Notes: generated from the sequence alone by a model not told the origin. A DNA stretch of 37,200 nucleotides from an uncultured Prevotella sp. (GCA_937906495.1 CALCVT010000093.1:1-37200), one strand, 5' to 3'; shown: positions 9,001 through 16,211, counted from the stretch's first letter. Program-made: numbers and translations.

Positions 9001-10319
9001 TGGCCGAGGTACGCTTTGTCGACGAGAATACCGGCATCGTGCTTTCTAACCAAAACGTGCCTTACGGTTCAATCCTTTATGTTGACGACCGTACTTCGGT
9101 CGAGAAGGGAACCATTATTGCTAAGTGGGACCCCTTCAACGCCGTTATCGTTACCGAGAGCGCTGGTACCATTCAGTTCGAAAATGTTACCGAAGGTGTC
9201 AGTTTCCGTGTCGAAGAGGATGAGGCTACTGGTCTGCGCGAGCGTATTGTTATTGAGTCGAAGGATAAGAGCCACGTACCTACTGCCCACATTTTGGGCG
9301 ACAATGGTGAGGTACTCCGCACTTACAGTTTCCCCATCAACGGACACATTGTGGTTGAGGACGGACAGAAACTCAATGCTGGTGATGTGCTTATCAAGAT
9401 TCCGCGTGTAGTAGGTAAGGCCGGCGATATTACCGGTGGTCTGCCCCGTGTAACCGAACTCTTCGAGGCCCGCAACCCGAGCAATCCTGCTGTGGTAAGC
9501 GAAATCGATGGCGAAGTACGCATGGGCAACATCAAGCGTGGCCACCGCGAAATTATCGTTACCTCTAAGCTTGGCGAGGAGCGCAAGTACCTTGTACCCC
9601 TCTCAAAGCAAATCCTTGTACAGGAGAACGACTACGTGCGTGCAGGTACACCTCTGTCCGACGGTTCAATTACTCCGGGCGATATTCTTGCCATCAAGGG
9701 CCCCACGGCTGTACAAGAGTACATTGTTAATGAGGTTCAAGACGTATACCGCCTGCAGGGTGTGAAGATTAACGACAAGCACTTTGAGGTAATTGTGCGT
9801 CAGATGATGCGTAAGGTACAAATCAACGAACCGGGCGATACCCGCTTCCTTGAGCAGCAGATTGTTGACAAACTCGACTTTGTTGAGGAGAACGATCGCA
9901 TCTGGGGTAAGAAGGTGGTTGTTGATGCTGGCGATAGTGAGAACATGAAGAAGGGTATGATTGTAACCGCCCGCAAGCTCCGCGACGAGAATTCGCAGCT
10001 CAAGCGCCGCGACCTCAAACTCGTTAAGGTGCGCGATGCAGTGGCTGCAACTTCAACCCAGATTCTGCAGGGTATTACCCGTGCTGCGTTGCAGACCAAG
10101 AGTTTCATGTCGGCTGCATCCTTCCAGGAGACCACCAAGGTGCTCAACGAGGCTGCAATCAGCGGTAAGATTGACTACTTGGAGGGTATGAAGGAAAATG
10201 TGATCTGTGGTCACTTGATTCCTGCAGGTACCGGTCTCCGCGAGTTCAGCCGTATCATTGTGGCCGACCGCGAGGAGTACGAAAAGGCGCAGGCTGCAAA
10301 GGCTGCTGATGAGGCATAA
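6054..10319 (+). CDS. rpoC: DNA-directed RNA polymerase subunit beta'
   Basis: The 1421-residue product is the catalytic beta' subunit. The first zinc site is visible as C66, C68, C81 and C84 (ECHCGKYKR...CDRCG). The magnesium-binding NADFDGDQMAVH lies at residues 469-480, with D471, D473 and D475 as the catalytic aspartates. The second zinc site comprises C814, C888, C895 and C898. The bridge-helix and trigger-loop regions follow the second zinc site, including QSIGEPGTQLTLRTFHAGG. The gene ends the operon and is followed by a terminator. The length is normal for Bacteroidota. Confidence 0.98.
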   Translation: MAFKRDNKIKSNFTKITIGLASPEEIMANSYGEVLKPETINYRTYKPERDGLFCERIFGPTKDYECHCGKYKRIRYKGIVCDRCGVEVTEKKVRRERAGHIQLVVPVAHIWYFRSLPNKMGYLLGIPTKKLDSIIYYERYVVIQPGVLADDVAKLDLLTEDEYFDLLKKLPKDNQYLEDTDPNKFIAKMGAEAIYDLLKNLDLDSLSYELRDRANSDSSMQRKNEALKRLQVVESFRSSRERNKPEWMIMKVIPVTPPDLRPLVPLDGGRFATSDLNDLYRRVLIRNNRLKRLLEIKAPEVILRNEKRMLQESVDSLFDNSRKSSAVKSDSNRPLKSLSDSLKGKQGRFRQNLLGKRVDYSARSVIVVGPELKMGECGLPKLMAAELYKPFIIRKLIERGIVKTVKSAKKIVDRREPIIWDILEHVMCGHPVLLNRAPTLHRLGIQAFQPKMIEGKAIQLHPLACTAFNADFDGDQMAVHLPLSNEAILEAQMLMLQSHNILNPANGAPITVPSQDMVLGLYYITKLRSGAKGTGLTFYGPEEALIAFNEKRVDVHAPVKVLVDDVDESGNKIKHIVETSVGRVIVNEIIPYECGYINKVISKKSLRDVITLVIKTVGMARACEFLDGIKNLGYRKAYEGGLSFNLDDIIIPKEKVDMVKRGNEEIDQITMNYNMGFITDNERYNQVIDTWTHVNTNLKKTLMKQMTEADQGFNAVFMMLDSGARGSADQIAQLAGMRGLMAKPQKAGAEGAQIIENPILSNFKEGMSVLEYFISTHGARKGLADTALKTADAGYLTRRLVDVSHDVIITEEDCGTLRGLVCTALKDGDEIISSLSERILGRVSVHDIIHPTTGKLIVAAGEEITEPIAAEIEASPIESVEIRSVLTCESKHGVCMKCYGRNLATSRMVQKGEAVGVIAAQSIGEPGTQLTLRTFHAGGIASNAAANATILAKSDCRVEFEELKTVDITTDQGQPAKVVVGRLAEVRFVDENTGIVLSNQNVPYGSILYVDDRTSVEKGTIIAKWDPFNAVIVTESAGTIQFENVTEGVSFRVEEDEATGLRERIVIESKDKSHVPTAHILGDNGEVLRTYSFPINGHIVVEDGQKLNAGDVLIKIPRVVGKAGDITGGLPRVTELFEARNPSNPAVVSEIDGEVRMGNIKRGHREIIVTSKLGEERKYLVPLSKQILVQENDYVRAGTPLSDGSITPGDILAIKGPTAVQEYIVNEVQDVYRLQGVKINDKHFEVIVRQMMRKVQINEPGDTRFLEQQIVDKLDFVEENDRIWGKKVVVDAGDSENMKKGMIVTARKLRDENSQLKRRDLKLVKVRDAVAATSTQILQGITRAALQTKSFMSAASFQETTKVLNEAAISGKIDYLEGMKENVICGHLIPAGTGLREFSRIIVADREEYEKAQAAKAADEA

Positions 10320-10348
10320 CCCGTGCTGAATAACATATGATAAAGAGA

Positions 10349-10391
10349 GCAATCCCGTGAAGCAAATACTGACTTCGCGGGATTGCTTTTT
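10349..10391 (+). terminator. Terminator of the rpoBC operon
   Basis: GCAATCCCGTGAAG (10349-10362) pairs with CTTCGCGGGATTGC (10373-10386), one wobble pair, 10-base loop, followed by TTTTT. It lies 30 bases after the rpoC stop and is a classic intrinsic terminator. Confidence 0.93.
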
Positions 10392-10417
10392 ATGGTACTG
10401 AAGTTAAAAATTAGCCG

Positions 10418-10425
10418 TACTTTTG
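10418..10425 (+). promoter_or_regulatory. Possible -7 promoter box after the rpoC terminator
   Basis: TACTTTTG fits the Bacteroides -7 consensus TAnnTTTG exactly and lies 27 bases beyond the rpoBC terminator. No good TTTG element lies 19-21 bases upstream, so this is weak. If active, it would read into the MITE-like element and towards the lipoprotein gene. Confidence 0.3.
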
Positions 10426-10457
10426 CGCCAAGAGTTTCGTTGAATGTATAATACAAT

Positions 10458-10728
10458 TTATTGGTGTCCGGTAAAACTTTTATGTCCCAATTGATATTTT
10501 AATTTTCTCGGACAGCCGATAAATCGAATGTGTAGGAGCTTCATTGGCACATACAAAACCATTAGAGTTGATTAATTTGGGCAAATGCAGCATCCTCATC
10601 CATATATACCCTATAAAAGGAGAACAATATTTTATCGGACAGCCGAAATGATTATTCAAGTAGGGGGCTTGTCAATGTATAAAATCACTCAGAATAGCCA
10701 GTTATACATGTTTACCGGACAGCAATAA
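10458..10728. mobile_element. MITE-like element, 271 bp, with inverted ends and target duplication
   Basis: The left end reads TTATTGGTGTCCGGTAAA (10458-10475) and the right end is its reverse complement with one mismatch (TTTACCGGACAGCAATAA, 10711-10728). The element is flanked by the direct repeat ATACAAT at 10451-10457 and 10729-10735, as expected for a 7-bp target-site duplication. There is no coding capacity for a transposase. Two more copies of the core CGGACAGC, in the orientation of the right end, lie inside at 10509-10518 and 10636-10645, each continuing as CCG. This fits a non-autonomous derivative of an insertion sequence with related ends; I cannot name the parent family. Confidence 0.75.
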
Positions 10729-10771
10729 ATACAATTGCTTCGCACCAAGTACCTGCGGCAGTTGGGCAACC

Positions 10772-10779
10772 TATTTTTG
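10772..10779 (+). promoter_or_regulatory. Possible -7 promoter box for the lipoprotein gene
   Basis: TATTTTTG matches TAnnTTTG and lies 45 bases before the start codon at 10824. A correctly spaced -33 TTTG is not apparent, so the call is tentative. Confidence 0.35.
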
Positions 10780-10823
10780 AAACTACACCGCATCTTTTAT
10801 ATGAATAACTATTGCATTGAACT

Positions 10824-11474
10824 ATGATGAATTTACGCAATTATTTTGTACTTCTTTGTTTAGGCCTAAGTGTTTGTATTACTTCATGCAACTCCGGGCC
10901 CACCCCTCCGTCTGAAAACACGAAGCAGACTTCCAATCATCAACCTGAGCAGTTGCCCACCATCCGTTTGTATACCTTGGGCAAAGTGCCTGTTAAGCTG
11001 CGTCAGGCTATGCTCGACTCGTTGAGTATTCATTATCCTCGTTGTACCTATGCAGGCAATTTGCCTTTGCCCTCAGATGCCCTCACCGCCAGGCGCCACG
11101 ATCATTCGCGCTATCGTGCCGACTTGCTCAACAAATATCTGACCGGTTATAAAAAGGGCAATGTAATGGTCGTAGGCCTGACTACGGCCGACATCGGGCT
11201 CGATAATTTTCGGAATCGTCCGCATAGCGGCATCATGGGCATGGCCTCGGGCATTGGTACCGGCGTAGCCGTATTTTCGTCCTATCGTCCGCGAGGAAAC
11301 GGGCAGTTATTCAGCCTTATGTTGCATGAGTTAGGACATGCGCAAGGCTTGCGCCATTGTCCCGATGAGCGTTGCATGATGCAAAATGCTAAAGGGGGAA
11401 ATCCCTTTAGCCGCACGCATACCTTCTGCTCCAAGTGCCGGGCTTTTATGACGGATCGCGGGTGGAAGTTATAG
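10824..11474 (+). CDS. Archaemetzincin-like zinc metalloprotease, lipoprotein
   Basis: The 216-residue protein carries the complete archaemetzincin (peptidase M54) signature. HELGHAQGLRHC at residues 168-179 gives zinc ligands H168, H172 and H178 with catalytic E169. It is followed by the four-cysteine pattern C179, C184, C202 and C205 (HC-x4-CMM, then FCSKC) and the Met-turn M185/M186. The N-terminus is a lipoprotein signal peptide: a basic start, a hydrophobic stretch and a lipobox ending at C22 (VCITSC). The mature enzyme is therefore expected to be anchored in the periplasm or on the cell surface, whereas family members are often described as soluble intracellular proteins. The substrate is unknown. 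ATG at 10827, one codon later, is an equally possible start. Confidence 0.88.
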   Translation: MMNLRNYFVLLCLGLSVCITSCNSGPTPPSENTKQTSNHQPEQLPTIRLYTLGKVPVKLRQAMLDSLSIHYPRCTYAGNLPLPSDALTARRHDHSRYRADLLNKYLTGYKKGNVMVVGLTTADIGLDNFRNRPHSGIMGMASGIGTGVAVFSSYRPRGNGQLFSLMLHELGHAQGLRHCPDERCMMQNAKGGNPFSRTHTFCSKCRAFMTDRGWKL

Positions 11475-11526
11475 CATCGTGCCGTTTGCGTGCCGATTAA
11501 ATCTACTTGTTTTATTATTTCTTTGA

Positions 11527-11562
11527 GGGCTGCCGGTGTGCATCTTGTCACATCGGCAGCCC
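11527..11562 (+). terminator. Hairpin after the archaemetzincin gene
   Basis: GGGCTGCCG (11527-11535) pairs with CGGCAGCCC (11554-11562), and TGTG/CACA can extend the helix inside. The following sequence TTGTGCGTTTG is only moderately T-rich. It lies 52 bases after the stop and is a likely terminator. Confidence 0.65.
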
Positions 11563-11806
11563 TTGTGCGTTTGTGCTGTTTGGGAGATGGTGAGTAAATC
11601 AGTTTACACCCGATGTAAAAGTTTCAACATGGTTTATTGCAATCCAGCTAATAATAGTTTCGTGTAGCAAGTTTCATAGCAGGGGAAATGAAGTAGTAGT
11701 TAATGTTTTCGAAGTGAATATGTCTATCAGTAGTTAGCCTTAAAGTGGATAGCATAGGTAGGTGCAGCTAAATGAGTGGGCATGGTTGGCGAAAATGAGT
11801 AGCATG

Positions 11807-11839
11807 TTGAACTTCCGGAGCGAGTGGTGAGTACATTTG
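11807..11839 (+). promoter_or_regulatory. Candidate promoter upstream of rtcB
   Basis: TACATTTG (11832-11839) fits the -7 box exactly. TTG at 11807-11809 lies 22 bases upstream, slightly longer than the usual 19-21. The predicted transcript would begin near 11846, just ahead of the strong hairpin at 11854. Confidence 0.5.
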
Positions 11840-11853
11840 CATGACCTTGTTGG

Positions 11854-11905
11854 TACCCTACTGCGCAACCTATGTGCGCAGTAGGGTAAAAATGCACTTT
11901 TTTTT
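11854..11905 (+). promoter_or_regulatory. Perfect 14-bp hairpin with T-run in the rtcB leader
   Basis: TACCCTACTGCGCA (11854-11867) pairs without mismatch with TGCGCAGTAGGGTA (11875-11888) around a 7-base loop. A run of eight T begins nine bases after the stem (11898-11905). It could be a leader attenuator of rtcB, a 5' stability element or a terminator of a very short RNA. The gap between stem and T-run makes a plain terminator less likely. Confidence 0.6.
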
Positions 11906-12066
11906 CTTGTTTTTCAGTAGATTATCTTCTACTACGCAAAAACTTTGCGTATAACCATCGGACCTTTGCAGCATCAAACATCGCTTGCACGAAGTGCTAA
12001 GAAATCCGCTTTTTCCGTCGTTCCTATCCCTGCAAGCGGCAATTAATCAATATAATAAATGCGTGT

Positions 12067-13239
12067 ATGCAAGTAAGAATCATCAACAACCGCGTGGTCA
12101 AGCTCTGGACCGACGAAATCGAGGAATCGGCCCTTGAGCAGGTGAATAACCTGACCAAACTTCCCTTCCTCTTTCACCACCTGGCCGTTATGCCCGACGT
12201 GCATACAGGTAAGGGAATGCCCATAGGTGGGGTACTGCCCTGTACCGATGCTGTGATACCCAATGCTGTAGGCGTTGACATTGGTTGTGGCATGTGTGCT
12301 GTTAAAACCAATTGGAAAGTAAGCGAACTGCCCCCCGAAGTACTGCGTAAGCAAATAATGAGCGGCATTCGTGCCCGTATTCCTTTGGGTATGGACCATC
12401 ATGAGTCAAAACAACCTGCGCACTATTTGCCCGAAGGACACGATGTTGACAGCATGGTTGTAGTTAAAAGACGCCAGGAGTCGGCTGCCTACGAAATTGG
12501 AACTTTGGGTGGTGGCAACCACTTTATAGAGTTGCAAAAGGATGAGGCTGACAACCTGTGGATTATGCTTCATTCTGGTTCGCGCAATCTTGGAAATCGC
12601 GTAGGGGCTTACTACAACGATCTTGCCATCCACCTTAATGCCCAGTGGTGTTCGGTGGTTCCTCCTAAATATGGGTTGGCTTTTCTGTCGCGTTCGTCTG
12701 AAGCGTTCAAGCAGTATTGGCGCGAAATGCAATATTGCATTGATTTTGCCCTGTGTAACCGTCGCTTAATGATGGAACGCATCGAAGAAGTACTGGCCGA
12801 TGCACTACCAGGCATTACGTTCGACCCTCTTATCAACATTGCCCATAACTATGCCGCCATTGAACGTCATTTTGGCAAAGACGTGGTTGTACATCGCAAA
12901 GGAGCTACTTTGGCACGTAAGGGTGTAACTGGCATCATACCCGGTTCGCAGGGCACAGCCTCCTACATCGTCGAGGGATTGGGAAACCCCGAATCCTTTA
13001 ATTCGTGTTCACACGGGGCAGGTCGTGTCTTGTCGCGTGGCGCAGCCATCCGCACCCTCAACCTGGCCGACGAAGTGCATCGTTTGGAGTTAAAAGGAAT
13101 TATACATGCCATCCGTTCGCAAAACGATATGCAGGAAGCCTCGGGTGCCTATAAAGACATAGACCGCGTGATAGCCAATCAACTAGACCTTATCAAGGTA
13201 AAAGTAAAATTGTTGCCTATAGCTGTTATTAAGGGATAG
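12067..13239 (+). CDS. rtcB: RtcB family RNA-splicing ligase
   Basis: This 390-residue protein belongs to the RtcB family, which joins RNA 2',3'-cyclic phosphate (or 3'-phosphate) ends to 5'-hydroxyl ends using GTP and manganese. The expected metal ligands and active-site residues are present: C74 in GVDIGCGM (69-76), H152 in GGGNHF, H169 in LHSGSR, H260 in INIAHNYA and the guanylylated histidine H316 in SHGAGR. The N-terminal MPDVHTGKGMPIGG block is also typical. The length is near that of E. coli RtcB. In bacteria RtcB acts in repair of cleaved tRNA and rRNA. Here it is followed on the same strand by a tRNA-like gene with an enlarged anticodon arm and by a TerD-domain protein, which suggests an RNA repair setting. 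No archease or RtcA gene is visible. Confidence 0.95.
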   Translation: MQVRIINNRVVKLWTDEIEESALEQVNNLTKLPFLFHHLAVMPDVHTGKGMPIGGVLPCTDAVIPNAVGVDIGCGMCAVKTNWKVSELPPEVLRKQIMSGIRARIPLGMDHHESKQPAHYLPEGHDVDSMVVVKRRQESAAYEIGTLGGGNHFIELQKDEADNLWIMLHSGSRNLGNRVGAYYNDLAIHLNAQWCSVVPPKYGLAFLSRSSEAFKQYWREMQYCIDFALCNRRLMMERIEEVLADALPGITFDPLINIAHNYAAIERHFGKDVVVHRKGATLARKGVTGIIPGSQGTASYIVEGLGNPESFNSCSHGAGRVLSRGAAIRTLNLADEVHRLELKGIIHAIRSQNDMQEASGAYKDIDRVIANQLDLIKVKVKLLPIAVIKG

Positions 13240-13321
13240 CTTTAGCAGCAAACAAAGCCTTGCAGCGGAAACCTTGGTCATGGCCTTGTAAAGAAAGGCA
13301 TCCTCTGTGGTTACAGCCCTT

Positions 13322-13329
13322 TAGGTTTG
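13322..13329 (+). promoter_or_regulatory. Possible -7 box of the tRNA-like gene
   Basis: TAGGTTTG matches TAnnTTTG and lies 35 bases before the first base of the acceptor stem. It is followed by a small hairpin ACCGG/CCGGT (13330-13346). No well-spaced -33 TTTG is seen. Confidence 0.4.
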
Positions 13330-13363
13330 ACCGGTTCTGTTCCGGTACCGTTGTTTGGTTTCC

Positions 13364-13478
13364 GGTCCGGTAGCTCAGTTGGTAGAGCATATGGCAGTGC
13401 TTGCATTTTCAACGTTCAGCGGATTAATAAGCACTTACATCCATCATGGTGTCGGCGGTTCGATTCCGCCCCGGACCT
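13364..13478 (+). tRNA. tRNA-like gene with a greatly enlarged anticodon arm (115 nt)
   Basis: The core is a perfect tRNA. The acceptor stem is GGTCCGG (13364-13370) with CCGGACC (13471-13477) and a T discriminator; T8-A9 are present; the D arm is GCTC-AGTTGGTA-GAGC; the T arm is GGCGG-TTCGATT-CCGCC; and G15 can pair with C48. The anticodon stem can form as TATGG (13390-13394) with TCATG (13444-13448), leaving a normal 5-base variable loop GTGTC. Between these strands are 49 bases instead of 7, holding a second perfect helix AGTGCTT (13396-13402)/AAGCACT (13429-13435) closed by a 26-base loop. I could not derive a canonical U33 plus anticodon. It is an intron-bearing tRNA, a tRNA mimic or an interrupted tRNA; the rtcB neighbour makes the first two attractive. 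Confidence 0.7.
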
Positions 13479-13490
13479 CATACCCATTCA

Positions 13491-13562
13491 GGGAGGTCTA
13501 AGTGTAACTTACTTCCTTACATTCAAGAATGTGCTATTTAATGAGTTGCACCATTACCTCCC
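13491..13562 (+). other. Possible stem downstream of the tRNA-like gene
   Basis: GGGAGGT (13491-13497) can pair with ACCTCCC (13556-13562), enclosing a small hairpin ACATT/AATGT (13519-13532). No T-run follows. It may be a 3' trailer structure or part of the leader of the next gene. Weak evidence. Confidence 0.3.
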
Positions 13563-13625
13563 AATTATATTCAAACAAGGTCAAGACCTACATACTTCAA
13601 AGCCGCAAGGCACTTTTGGAAAAAC

Positions 13626-15932
13626 ATGAGCATTGTAGGTCAATTACCTTTTAATTTATTCAACGAGATGAATCGCACCATTTTAACCCGGGTTGCCTTG
13701 CGCTATCAAGCCATCTATCTACCCACAGACCGCTCTGCAGTACCTGTAGATGCCGTTGCTACCCCCATTGTGCTTGCCTTTCTAGCCCGTTTTAGGGATA
13801 ACGGATTTTGTTTAAGCGAGGAAGCACTCCGGGCATTGAGCACAATAAGTGCAGGCGAGTTGGCCGACTTGACCATCTTGATTAACCGAGTAATGCAGGT
13901 AGACCTTAACTGGGCTCCGTTGGTTAAAGGTTGGAACGTGCCTACCGGCGAAACATGCCTCGACCATCTTGTAACCTTTTTTGCTAATATTTGGGGTAGG
14001 GAAGTTGCTCTGAAGGGAACAACCCTGCCGTGTGGCCACTTGATTCCCAACGGAACTTTTCCGCTTGAGCGCTACAATGGATGCCCCTTCTGCGGAAAGC
14101 CTTTCCAAACCGCCCCAAGCAATTACCGTGGGCAGGGGTGTAAACTGCGCATGCTCCGCCTGTTCACCCCGGCCGACATGTATAACGTCTTCCTTTCTCT
14201 CCTTACTTCGGCCACTCCTCTCGATGCCACCCAGCAGGACTCGCTTGCGCAATTGTTGCAGGTGTACGATTTACCCGAAAGCATAAACATCCCCATGAAG
14301 GAAACCGCCATGCACGTAGTGAAGAGTTTGGTGGCTTGCCACAAAGATGCTCAGGCCGGCAGTTTGCTTGCAACTCCTGCCGATGTGCTTCGCTATTTGT
14401 GGTTTGAAAAGACTGGTTATGTGCAAGTTATAGAACCGCGAACCCTCATAGCTCATGCCCGCCGACTCTACTCTCATCTTTGGGCTCCTTTGAGTAGGGA
14501 CGAAGATGCTGCCGCCAAAGTAAAACAACAATTGCGCCTGCACTACAACCGTACGGCTTGTTTGCGTGTGGCCAAATGGTTAAATCAGATGCCCCTGACC
14601 GCTTACCAGGCTGCCGAGAATATGCATCCCAAACGCGGCATGTGGGTACGCTTTATCCGGGCGCTTCGTTTGGGTGAGTATTCCCGCAAAAAAGGTTTTG
14701 AACACTTGGCCCAAGTGCTTGATATGTTCTATAAACAAGACTACATTCCCTGGCAAGGACGTGTAGAGTGTGCCCGACAGAACTGCGATGCTACCCAACT
14801 GCTTGCACTGTTGCAGGAGCGTCCCGGTTTGTTTGCCCGTTCGCTTTTTGCAACTATGCTCCGTTTTGGTCCCGCCCCGGTGTTGGTCGCCTTTAACCAG
14901 GTTGCCGATAAGTTGCCAGCACGTTTACTGCTTTCGTTAGGCAATGCAGCCGAGGCTTATTTCGATGCCGGGCGTACGCGTACGGCTCGCCCCATTACGG
15001 GAGTGACCCATATAATTGCTCCTCATCGGCTCCTTCAGCTCTACAGCGGCGACGAATGTAAACAGATGGCTGCTGCCGTTACACAGCTCTACAAGCAATC
15101 CATGTACCGCCGCTTTGCTGCTGTGGCAGTATCTGGTAGCCGCACTATTTATATCCATCCAATGCTCTACAATATCCCCGTCAGCGTAGGCAATCGTTCT
15201 ACCACTATTCAAGATACCTCGTGCGCGCTGCTGGGCACCCGCTTCCCCGTCGAAGGCGATGCTGTACGCCTTTTTCTGCAATGGGGAAAGGGCTTGCCGG
15301 CACAGTATCTCGACATGGACCTCAGTTGTAGGGTTATTTATCCCTGTCGGCAGGAAGTGTGTTATTTTGGTAATCTGGAATGCACGGGGGTTAAGCATTC
15401 GGGCGACATCCGTTACATTCCCGACCAAGTGGGAACGGCCGAGTATATAGAACTTGATTTACCCTGCCTGCATCAAGCAGGTGCTGCCTATGTGGTTTTT
15501 ACCTGCAATGCCTACTCTGAAGGAGCACTCTGTCCCAACCTCACAGTTGGGTGGATGAACTCTGAGTTGCCCATGCAGATTTCCAAAAAAACGGGTGTGG
15601 CCTACGATCCCTCGTGCGTGCAGCACATGGTGCGCATTGGCGAATCGAACCTTTCTAAGGGGTTGGTGTTCGGTGTGTTGAACGTAGCCAAACGTGAAAT
15701 TATTTGGTTGGAAATGTCTTTTACGGCTCAAACCCTTGCTTATGCCAATCAGGAGGCTATTGAGGCCCTGCTCCGCCAATTGTTGGATAAACTGACCATT
15801 GGCGAACTGCTTGATGCCAAGGCCGAAGCGCAAAACCTGAAGCGGGTTGATACCCCCGAATTTGCCGATGAGGCCTATACCATGGAGTGGGCCTTGAATC
15901 CGGCTGCTGTAACCCAGTTGCTGTATCTGTAA
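13626..15932 (+). CDS. Large protein with zinc-knuckle/RING-like site and C-terminal TerD-like domain
   Basis: The 768-residue protein has no signal peptide or obvious membrane segment. Near residues 136-156 it has a compact metal-site pattern, LPCGHLIPNG then NGCPFCGKPF (C136, H138, C153, C156), like half of a RING or zinc-ribbon fold. The middle (about 180-500) appears mainly alpha-helical and has no motif I recognise. Residues about 545-705 resemble a TerD domain: an RLFLQWGKG strand, the acidic LDMDLS, VKHSGD at 589-594, a strand ending in VVFTCNAYSEG, and a final EIIWLEMSF strand. TerD domains occur in tellurite-resistance and stress gene systems. Its place just after rtcB and the tRNA-like gene suggests a role in an RNA-based stress response; this is inference. 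The overall function is unknown. Confidence 0.75.
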   Translation: MSIVGQLPFNLFNEMNRTILTRVALRYQAIYLPTDRSAVPVDAVATPIVLAFLARFRDNGFCLSEEALRALSTISAGELADLTILINRVMQVDLNWAPLVKGWNVPTGETCLDHLVTFFANIWGREVALKGTTLPCGHLIPNGTFPLERYNGCPFCGKPFQTAPSNYRGQGCKLRMLRLFTPADMYNVFLSLLTSATPLDATQQDSLAQLLQVYDLPESINIPMKETAMHVVKSLVACHKDAQAGSLLATPADVLRYLWFEKTGYVQVIEPRTLIAHARRLYSHLWAPLSRDEDAAAKVKQQLRLHYNRTACLRVAKWLNQMPLTAYQAAENMHPKRGMWVRFIRALRLGEYSRKKGFEHLAQVLDMFYKQDYIPWQGRVECARQNCDATQLLALLQERPGLFARSLFATMLRFGPAPVLVAFNQVADKLPARLLLSLGNAAEAYFDAGRTRTARPITGVTHIIAPHRLLQLYSGDECKQMAAAVTQLYKQSMYRRFAAVAVSGSRTIYIHPMLYNIPVSVGNRSTTIQDTSCALLGTRFPVEGDAVRLFLQWGKGLPAQYLDMDLSCRVIYPCRQEVCYFGNLECTGVKHSGDIRYIPDQVGTAEYIELDLPCLHQAGAAYVVFTCNAYSEGALCPNLTVGWMNSELPMQISKKTGVAYDPSCVQHMVRIGESNLSKGLVFGVLNVAKREIIWLEMSFTAQTLAYANQEAIEALLRQLLDKLTIGELLDAKAEAQNLKRVDTPEFADEAYTMEWALNPAAVTQLLYL

Positions 15933-16211
15933 GTGCAGAGGTGGGGTCATGATACCGCTTGTTGCGCAGTCTAGGTATGGCATGGCAAATTCGATAATGT
16001 CTACAACCAAGCGCATGGTAACGACCTTTAGCGCATTGTTCGTTTGTAGCTTTAAATTAAGAGAGAAATCTGCATTGGGATATAGGTTCGGTGCAGGTTT
16101 TTTGTGGTGATACGTTGTCAAGCAGGGTATGTGCAGAGAACAGAAAGCCATATCAGGCTGGGTATGGTGTAATGACCAGGCTTGTTTGTATGCGAAAACA
16201 CGCCAGCAATG

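Larger units (their letters stand above)
11563..12066 (+). other. Long rtcB upstream region, no gene
   Basis: About 500 bases without a credible open reading frame. It holds one reasonable promoter (11807-11839), a perfect 14-bp hairpin (11854-11888) with a nearby T8 run, and a second 8-bp hairpin, TACGCAAA/TTTGCGTA, at 11933-11951. A box GACCTTTG at 11961-11968 differs from the -7 consensus by its first base and has no spaced -33 partner. I see nothing in 11563-11800. Confidence 0.5.

Noticed and set aside
13364..13374. GGTCCGGTAG resembles the Ro60-binding GGUCCGA motif of Y RNAs
   Set aside because: These bases are fully explained as acceptor stem plus T8-A9 of a tRNA, and no Ro60 (TROVE) gene is recognisable in the window.
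13327..13629. Open frame of 100 codons across the tRNA-like gene
   Set aside because: It covers the whole tRNA core and overlaps the next gene's start; its translation has no recognisable features.
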